Assembly (NCBI GenBank): GCA_934462715.1
Contig: CAKSIJ010000030.1
Span: forward strand, 1 to 5,953
DNA length: 5,953 bases
Direction of reading: 5' to 3'
From: an uncultured Clostridia bacterium
Lineage (GTDB): Bacteria; Bacillota; Clostridia; UBA1381
Both the position numbers and the translations under genes were made by a program. Each line of letters begins with the position of its first letter. Position 1 is the stretch's first letter. The notes under the pieces are model-generated. The model was given only the letters and a program-made list of their open reading frames with translations. It had not been told where the DNA came from and did no database searches. This document shows positions 1 through 4,247 of this stretch, in pieces.

Positions 1-1373
1 CCGGCACCGCCGAAAGCGCTCACAGCCTTTCCGACAGTCAAAGCCGCCACCGCATTGTCCGCCGCCGATGTAACCGCACTGTATGTAAGCCTTAATGTGT
101 CATTTTGGATAAGGTTTGTGGTAGCCTCTCGCTCTGCCTCTCTCGCCGCACCTGCAACATATAAAGGATCATAAGGATCAACCTTTCCGGTAATTGCGGA
201 TTTTGCAACAGCCGCTACGCCCACTGTTGAAACAGGTACGTAACTTGCAATCGTTTCGGCGGTAGAAATATAAGGGTGTTCCTTTCCTCGCTTTTCCGCT
301 TTTTCCATTTCGGCATTGGCGGAACGCTTGCGTAAATCGGGTTCTAACATATCGTAATATTCTTTTGCCGCCTTTTCTCCTTGTTTGTTATAAAGGTATA
401 TATAATTACGCATTTCGTCCGGTGTTGCATGGGTTAAAAATTTTCCGGCATTGTCTGTTTCAAGACTTATATTTTTATACTTATCGGATTTGTCCGTTTC
501 CGGGCTGAACCGGCTTACATAGTATTCGTATATATCGTTGGCTTCACTGCGAAAATACGGCAGTTTTTTCTCCGCTTTTGTCGACCGCTCCCAATAATCA
601 GGCTCATTCTGTAACCCCGAATATTTCGCCTTTACCTCCTCCGCCTTTTGCCTGAGGTCGTTTTCATTTAACCAAATTCTGTACTGCTGAAGCCTTGCGT
701 CCGATTCCGAAAGGTCATTATCAAGAAGCTTCTTTTTATCTGCGGTTACACCGACCCTGTCATACATGAGCTTTGTTCGGCTGTTTTTTAACTCCTTGTT
801 TCTTTGCTCCTCGCTTTGCAAAAGCCGATTAACATCATCAGACGTAAGATTATTCATTCTGTTAAATAATTCATACTGTGAAACCGAATTGTCGGCCTGT
901 AAAAACTTTCTCGCTTCATCAGCCGCTTTTTTCGTGTCATTTGCTGTCTTTTTTGCTTGCAGCTCCCTGAGCCTGTCGGGGTTTTTGTTAAGATTGATTT
1001 TTTGCCCTGCCGGAGATACCGGAGAAACCGACCTGATCTTATCCGATAAGCTCGCCGCTTTTTTATTCGTATTATCCTCTTTAAACCTCTGTGCATACCC
1101 CGAATTGGGTGAAACGGATTTAATTTTGTCCGTGATGTTAATGTCCTTTTTCGGTGCGGCTTTCACATCGTCAAAACTATGAGAATACCCAGATAACGGC
1201 GCAATCTCTTTTGTGTCTTTTCTGACATCGACGTTCTTTTTGTTATTGTAAACTTTATCCTTGTAAAATTTCTCGCGTTCCTCGCCTGTCCGCGCACCGC
1301 GTTTTTTCATTTCCTCTTCAATTTTGGCATAATAAGGATTGTCCTTTGATAGTTTTTTTGTAGATGTATCCAT
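1..1373 (-). CDS. Large phage virion protein, N-terminal 457 residues (internal/ejection or tape-measure-like)
   Basis: The frame opens with ATG (1373-1371) and runs without a stop to the left edge, so the C-terminus lies outside the window. The start is supported by the Shine-Dalgarno AAAGGAA seven bases upstream. Residues 1-56 are highly charged. Residues 60-118 hold two copies of a roughly 30-residue repeat, each ending DKI(K/R)SVSP, with a truncated third copy at 119-126. Residues 130-270 are Lys/Glu/Leu-rich and probably helical or coiled coil. Residues 270-365 contain Tyr-rich helices, for example YIYLYNKQGEKAAKEYY. Around 373-396 and 436-457 the chain becomes Ala/Val/Gly-rich and apolar, as in phage proteins that interact with membranes or pack inside the virion. 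Its place directly after the nozzle-like gene, as in T7, and its large apparent size suggest an internal or ejection protein. Function is inferred, since no catalytic motif is visible in this part. A tape measure or a large multi-domain protein carrying a C-terminal enzyme domain are alternatives. Confidence 0.85.
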   Translation of the reverse strand, partial: MDTSTKKLSKDNPYYAKIEEEMKKRGARTGEEREKFYKDKVYNNKKNVDVRKDTKEIAPLSGYSHSFDDVKAAPKKDINITDKIKSVSPNSGYAQRFKEDNTNKKAASLSDKIRSVSPVSPAGQKINLNKNPDRLRELQAKKTANDTKKAADEARKFLQADNSVSQYELFNRMNNLTSDDVNRLLQSEEQRNKELKNSRTKLMYDRVGVTADKKKLLDNDLSESDARLQQYRIWLNENDLRQKAEEVKAKYSGLQNEPDYWERSTKAEKKLPYFRSEANDIYEYYVSRFSPETDKSDKYKNISLETDNAGKFLTHATPDEMRNYIYLYNKQGEKAAKEYYDMLEPDLRKRSANAEMEKAEKRGKEHPYISTAETIASYVPVSTVGVAAVAKSAITGKVDPYDPLYVAGAAREAEREATTNLIQNDTLRLTYSAVTSAADNAVAALTVGKAVSAFGGA

Positions 1374-1380
1374 TACATAA

Positions 1381-1387
1381 TTCCTTT
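1381..1387 (-). promoter_or_regulatory. Ribosome binding site of the large virion protein gene
   Basis: AAAGGAA on the minus strand lies seven bases before the ATG at 1373 and fixes that start. An ATG at 1390-1388 immediately precedes it and would give only a five-codon reading frame. The TAA of that frame overlaps the real ATG (TAATG), so it is not taken as the start. Confidence 0.7.
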
Positions 1388-1398
1388 CATAGTAGTAA

Positions 1399-1426
1399 AT
1401 TTTACAATTGACGATTGAATCGTCAA
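1399..1426 (-). promoter_or_regulatory. Possible sigma70/sigmaA-type promoter before the large virion protein gene
   Basis: On the minus strand TTGACG (1426-1421) is followed after 16 bases by TAAAAT (1404-1399). Both hexamers match five of six positions of the TTGACA/TATAAT consensus. Transcription would start near 1392, just before the ribosome binding site of the gene starting at 1373. The -35 box sits in the last heptamer of the tandem array and the spacer falls in one arm of the inverted repeat. The call is tentative, because AT-rich repeats produce such matches by chance and late phage genes are usually transcribed from distant promoters. Confidence 0.3.
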
Positions 1427-1444
1427 TCATCAATCGTCAATTGT
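1404..1444. repeat. 15-bp perfect inverted repeat between the nozzle-like gene and the large gene
   Basis: The arms 1404-1418 and 1430-1444 are exact reverse complements (ACAATTGACGATTGA and its complement) around an 11-base spacer. A competing hairpin pairs 1407-1415 with 1419-1427, nine bp with a three-base loop, so the transcript could fold in two mutually exclusive ways. Neither fold is followed by a run of T on either strand and the stems are AT-rich, so it does not look like a standard intrinsic terminator. A regulator binding site, an RNA processing signal or a relic of a small mobile repeat are possible readings. Confidence 0.8.
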
Positions 1445-1453
1445 CAATCATCA
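1419..1453 (-). repeat. Five tandem heptamers, consensus TGAYRAT
   Basis: Read on the minus strand from 1453, five heptamers follow without a gap: TGATGAT, TGACAAT, TGACGAT, then TGATGAT and TGACGAT again. The first TGA is the stop codon of the 851-residue gene. The repeat then meets its own inverted copy (TGACGAT on the plus strand at 1409-1415), which creates the neighbouring palindrome. The 11-base string GTCAATCATCA occurs at 1422-1432 and again at 1443-1453 on the plus strand. The array and palindrome fill most of the only intergenic gap (1374-1450) in the window. Confidence 0.85.
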
Positions 1454-4006
1454 CAATGCCGTTCCGCTGTAATACTCATGCGACAGCGAATAAAGCACAA
1501 ACCCTCTCCCTTTAATCCTTATTCTGAAATGGTCTGCACGTCTGGGAATAACCGGCAGCACATAACTTTTCTTGCTTCCGGGAGAAAGTGTTTTGATAAC
1601 ATTCCAAACCCTGCCGCTCTCGTTTTTCTCACTGTCATAGTTAATATCAATCTCCACAGTACCGCCCTGTTCAATAGTAAACCTCAAATACAGTTTGGAA
1701 ACAGCTTTCTTGTCGGGGCTGTCGCAATAGTAGTCCCCGAACTCAATAAAACTTTCCTTTTCCTCCTCCGCTCCGCTGTAGATAACAGGGTAGGGAAGCT
1801 CTCCGGGATTCACACAAGCCAATTCACTGCCCGATAACATAAACAGCCGCCTTTTATACATCATGTAGTTTGCGACCTGTTTTTCGTCCTCAATGCACCA
1901 TTTTCCGTTTGATGTGTTAAATACAAATATCTTATAGCCGCTCGCCGTCTGCGCCGATAAATAATATCTCGTTCCGTCCGACCCGGCAACACCGTTTTCC
2001 AATTGCTCGTAAAAATCAGCCGAAATATTGTCGGTTATGCCGCCCGAAAACCGTATCACTCCGTCGGGGGATAAATAGAACGCTTCGTCCTTTATAACGA
2101 CAACAGACTTTTCCGACCCCGAGGAAACCCCCGGCACGTCATACGTCTGTACGGTAAAATCGGACGGATTCGAGCCGTATACCGAATATACCTTGTTTTC
2201 CTTGAAAAATATAGGTCTGTCCCCGAGAGATACGCAAGCCGTGAAATCTCCGGCACTGTCAAACGGTTCTATCGCCCATGAATTATCCGCAACACCTGCC
2301 GCACCCGTTTCAAAATAGTTCCAGTCGCCCGGTGCGCCGAAAGCGGAGCAGTATATTGTTTTCTTGTCGCAGCCCCAAACACGATTGCTTGCGGCGCATA
2401 TGTGTGCAAGCTCCGGAATGGAATTGTATATTTTAAGCCTTGAAAGGTTCTGACATCTGCCGTCTATGTCGTTAAGCACGTTAGCCGTAAAGGTGATTTT
2501 CTTTGAGCCTATCGACTTGATTGTTCCTGTAGCCTTTTCGGTCTTGCCGTCATTGTATTTAAATACCAAATTCACCGTGTCGCTTGCCTTGAATACGTCA
2601 AATACGGTAAGATTTTCACGGCCAAAGGTTATGCAGTCCGCCGATATATCATCAATCATATATCCGTCCGTCATTCTCCTTTGCGTTATGCCGTATTCTT
2701 CAAATGCCGTCAGCTCCTTTGTTTTCGTGTTGAAATACGCTCTGTCGGGAAGTATGAAGATATATGCGCCTGTCTGTGCAAACTCTTTTTTCCCGGGTGT
2801 TATCTCTCCAATATATTCGTTGTCGTAATAAAAACCGCCCTTATCGTCCACATAATAGAACTTGTCCCCCGAGCCGACAGCGCACAGGGTCGGGTTTATG
2901 TCCTCATAATCGTAGGTTTCAACAGTCGTTTCGGTAGTTACGTCATATCCGTCCGCAATGTATTCAACCCTTGTCGTAGTCGTAACCTCCACGTTAACGG
3001 CTTTTTGAATTGTGGTTTGCTGTGCTTCTCGGTACACTGTGGGATCGTCCGTAACAGTGGTTTGAGTGTCGGTGTCGATATACTTGTACATGGTAAATGT
3101 AAGTCCCGAATAGTCCTGTGTTACCGAAATAGCGTTTCTCGGCTTAAATCTTATAGTTCCCGATCCCTTGTAGCCTGCTTCGGTAATGATGTCGGCTTGC
3201 TTAAATTCCTCGGGGCAGTCCCCCGAAAGACGGAACTTATTGTTTAATTTAAAATCACCTGCATACAGAGTACCGCCCGAATATGCCGTTGAAAGCCTTG
3301 TCAATCCGACAGCATAGCCGTCATTGTTCTTTTCAAGCGTTACCCCCTCAAACACCTGCGGAGTGTCCTCGTAATTCATCGTTTCAACCGTTACCGTGGT
3401 TCTTTTTTTATATCGATTCTGCGATGTCCTTTTAACGGTTGTTTTTGTATACGCACTCGGGTGTTTCTCATTGCTTAAAAACGCATATGTAACTGTGGTG
3501 TCGGTTGTCGGTGTGCTTTTATACTCCGTAACCGTTGTATGCTCCGTCAAAGGCTGTTCCGCTCCCCTTGCAAGCCTTGTTACCGTTATTTCGGTGTCAT
3601 GAGCCGTAGGGTCTGCGTTCTCGGTCACTCCCTTAAAGCTTGCGTTTGCAAAGGTTATTTCCTGTCTTGCGTCATTGTATTCCAAAGCGATATATTCCCC
3701 GGGGTTCGCTCCCTCTGTTTTTATTCTGTCCCCCGATTTAATCAAGCCTTTAATACTTCTGTCAATACGCATTTTTTTATCGCCGCTGAAGCTGTAAACG
3801 CTGCCCTTATATAAAATTATCCTCGGGTTCGGCTTTACAATCTCCCTTTTCGCTCTCGGTGTGATGAGAGGGAAGATGTTTGCGGTGATGTTCCTCATGT
3901 CATAAATATCGCCGTCTTTAGCGTACAGCGAATGCTTGTACCCTCCGAACCGAACCTGTGTTTGTCTTACTATCTCATCACTGTATACCATATGTGGAAA
4001 TTTCAT
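1451..4006 (-). CDS. Phage stabilisation/nozzle-type tail protein (beta-propeller, P22 gp10 / T7 gp12-like)
   Basis: This is a complete 851-residue protein. ATG at 4006 is preceded by AGGAG with nine bases of spacing, and the gene ends with TGA at 1453-1451. The N-terminus has the pattern DMRNITANIFPLITPRAKR (36-54), seen in phage proteins that form the ring or nozzle below the portal. The best preserved core is residues 528-665: RVWGCD (542-547), IYCSAFGAPGDWNYF (551-565), PIFFKENKVYSVYG (598-611), then YLSPDGVIRFSGG (644-656). This run is typical of beta-propeller stabilisation proteins in Clostridia phages. A C-terminal beta domain ends with RRADHFRIRIKGRG (822-835). Two Thr-rich segments (154-217 and 312-372) interrupt the N-terminal half and resemble each other. 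Predicted beta content is high throughout, with no signal peptide or membrane segment. The likely role is to seal the portal channel and extend the tail after DNA packaging. The family is recognised by pattern, not by search; a siphovirus-type tail component is the alternative. Confidence 0.8.
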   Translation of the reverse strand: MKFPHMVYSDEIVRQTQVRFGGYKHSLYAKDGDIYDMRNITANIFPLITPRAKREIVKPNPRIILYKGSVYSFSGDKKMRIDRSIKGLIKSGDRIKTEGANPGEYIALEYNDARQEITFANASFKGVTENADPTAHDTEITVTRLARGAEQPLTEHTTVTEYKSTPTTDTTVTYAFLSNEKHPSAYTKTTVKRTSQNRYKKRTTVTVETMNYEDTPQVFEGVTLEKNNDGYAVGLTRLSTAYSGGTLYAGDFKLNNKFRLSGDCPEEFKQADIITEAGYKGSGTIRFKPRNAISVTQDYSGLTFTMYKYIDTDTQTTVTDDPTVYREAQQTTIQKAVNVEVTTTTRVEYIADGYDVTTETTVETYDYEDINPTLCAVGSGDKFYYVDDKGGFYYDNEYIGEITPGKKEFAQTGAYIFILPDRAYFNTKTKELTAFEEYGITQRRMTDGYMIDDISADCITFGRENLTVFDVFKASDTVNLVFKYNDGKTEKATGTIKSIGSKKITFTANVLNDIDGRCQNLSRLKIYNSIPELAHICAASNRVWGCDKKTIYCSAFGAPGDWNYFETGAAGVADNSWAIEPFDSAGDFTACVSLGDRPIFFKENKVYSVYGSNPSDFTVQTYDVPGVSSGSEKSVVVIKDEAFYLSPDGVIRFSGGITDNISADFYEQLENGVAGSDGTRYYLSAQTASGYKIFVFNTSNGKWCIEDEKQVANYMMYKRRLFMLSGSELACVNPGELPYPVIYSGAEEEKESFIEFGDYYCDSPDKKAVSKLYLRFTIEQGGTVEIDINYDSEKNESGRVWNVIKTLSPGSKKSYVLPVIPRRADHFRIRIKGRGFVLYSLSHEYYSGTAL
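2891..3547 (-). repeat. Two diverged Thr-rich segments inside the nozzle-like gene
   Basis: Residues 154-217 (plus-strand 3547-3356) and 312-372 (3073-2891) are both Thr-rich, with 18 Thr in residues 154-209 and 17 in 312-364. Both begin with TTVT and end with closely similar strings, TTVTVETMNYEDTPQ (203-217) and TTVETYDYEDINP (360-372). Alternating Thr/Val residues suggest beta strands. The similarity points to an old internal duplication of about 60 residues, although the middle parts hardly align. The region between them encodes ordinary mixed sequence. Confidence 0.5.
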
Positions 4007-4015
4007 CTTGCAACA

Positions 4016-4020
4016 CTCCT
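4016..4020 (-). promoter_or_regulatory. Ribosome binding site of the nozzle-like gene
   Basis: AGGAG on the minus strand lies nine bases before the ATG at 4006. It falls in the 16-base gap after the TAG stop of the small upstream gene. A second in-frame ATG at codon 6 has no site of its own at suitable spacing, so the first ATG is kept. Confidence 0.75.
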
Positions 4021-4022
4021 AT

Positions 4023-4235
4023 CTATTGTGTATTCGTTTCGCTTACTATCTTCCTTATCCGCTCGTCAAGCTGCTTTTTTCCGTACTCCGAAAGATTTTC
4101 CATGCTTATGTCCGATAAATCCGAAGCCGCCGCCTTGATAAGCTGCCGCAAAAGCCGCTCGATGTTGCTTATCCTCTCGTCATAGCTTGCTCCGCCCAGG
4201 GTAGGGCGGAGTCTGTTTGTACTTGTGTTCTTCAA
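4023..4235 (-). CDS. Small coiled-coil phage protein, 70 residues
   Basis: I do not recognise this family. The frame could begin at GTG (4244), which overlaps the stop of the upstream gene and would give 73 residues. TTG at 4235 is preferred, because GAGGTGAT, a near-ideal Shine-Dalgarno match, lies just before it at standard spacing, while the GTG lies inside that site. The protein has a short polar N-terminus, then a helix with regular Ile/Leu spacing (ISNIERLLRQLIK) that suggests a coiled coil or oligomerisation segment. An acidic/basic second helix (ENLSEYGKKQLDERIRKIV) follows. There is no membrane segment, signal peptide or cysteine. It sits five bases after the upstream structural gene and 16 before the nozzle-like gene, so it is almost certainly co-translated with them. 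A small assembly, connector or chaperone role is a guess from position. Confidence 0.8.
   Translation of the reverse strand: MKNTSTNRLRPTLGGASYDERISNIERLLRQLIKAAASDLSDISMENLSEYGKKQLDERIRKIVSETNTQ
4190..4211 (-). repeat. GC-rich 8-bp hairpin in the start region of the small gene
   Basis: CTCCGCCC (4190-4197) and GGGCGGAG (4204-4211) are perfect inverted repeats around a six-base loop. On the transcript the hairpin begins about 24 bases after the first base of the preferred TTG start, inside the coding region. It is one of the most GC-rich spots in the window. No T-run follows, so it is not a terminator. It could slow ribosomes or tune expression of the small protein, or be chance. Confidence 0.45.
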
Positions 4236-4239
4236 GTGT

Positions 4240-4247
4240 ATCACCTC
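4240..4247 (-). promoter_or_regulatory. Strong ribosome binding site that decides the TTG start of the small gene
   Basis: GAGGTGAT on the minus strand matches eight consecutive bases of the sequence complementary to the 16S rRNA 3' end. Eight bases separate its GAGG core from the TTG at 4235. The site overlaps the last codons and the TGA stop of the upstream gene, which suits translational coupling. The alternative GTG start would lie within the site and has no other site upstream. Confidence 0.7.

Noticed and set aside
854..1096. Minus-strand nested frame, and others at 4402-4626, 4873-5115 and 5235-5486
   Set aside because: They are shifted frames within real genes, with Arg/Lys-rich sequence and no start signals.
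766..1182. Plus-strand frame with apparent membrane segments
   Set aside because: It is the antisense of the charged helical part of the large virion gene; reverse-complemented Lys/Glu codons give Phe/Leu/Ser and mimic membrane segments.
1404..1444. Intrinsic terminator after the nozzle-like gene
   Set aside because: The stems are AT-rich and no T-run follows on the minus or plus strand.
1404..1453. CRISPR array
   Set aside because: The units are seven bases and directly adjacent, with no spacers.
2681..3247. Plus-strand open frame of 188 codons, and others at 1415-1837, 2466-2828 and 3396-3814
   Set aside because: They lie antisense to the nozzle-like gene, have Cys/Phe/Val-rich composition typical of the opposite strand, and lack a convincing ribosome binding site.
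2891..3547. Diversity-generating retroelement target in the Thr-rich segments
   Set aside because: No template copy, reverse transcriptase or adenine-biased variable repeat is visible in the window.
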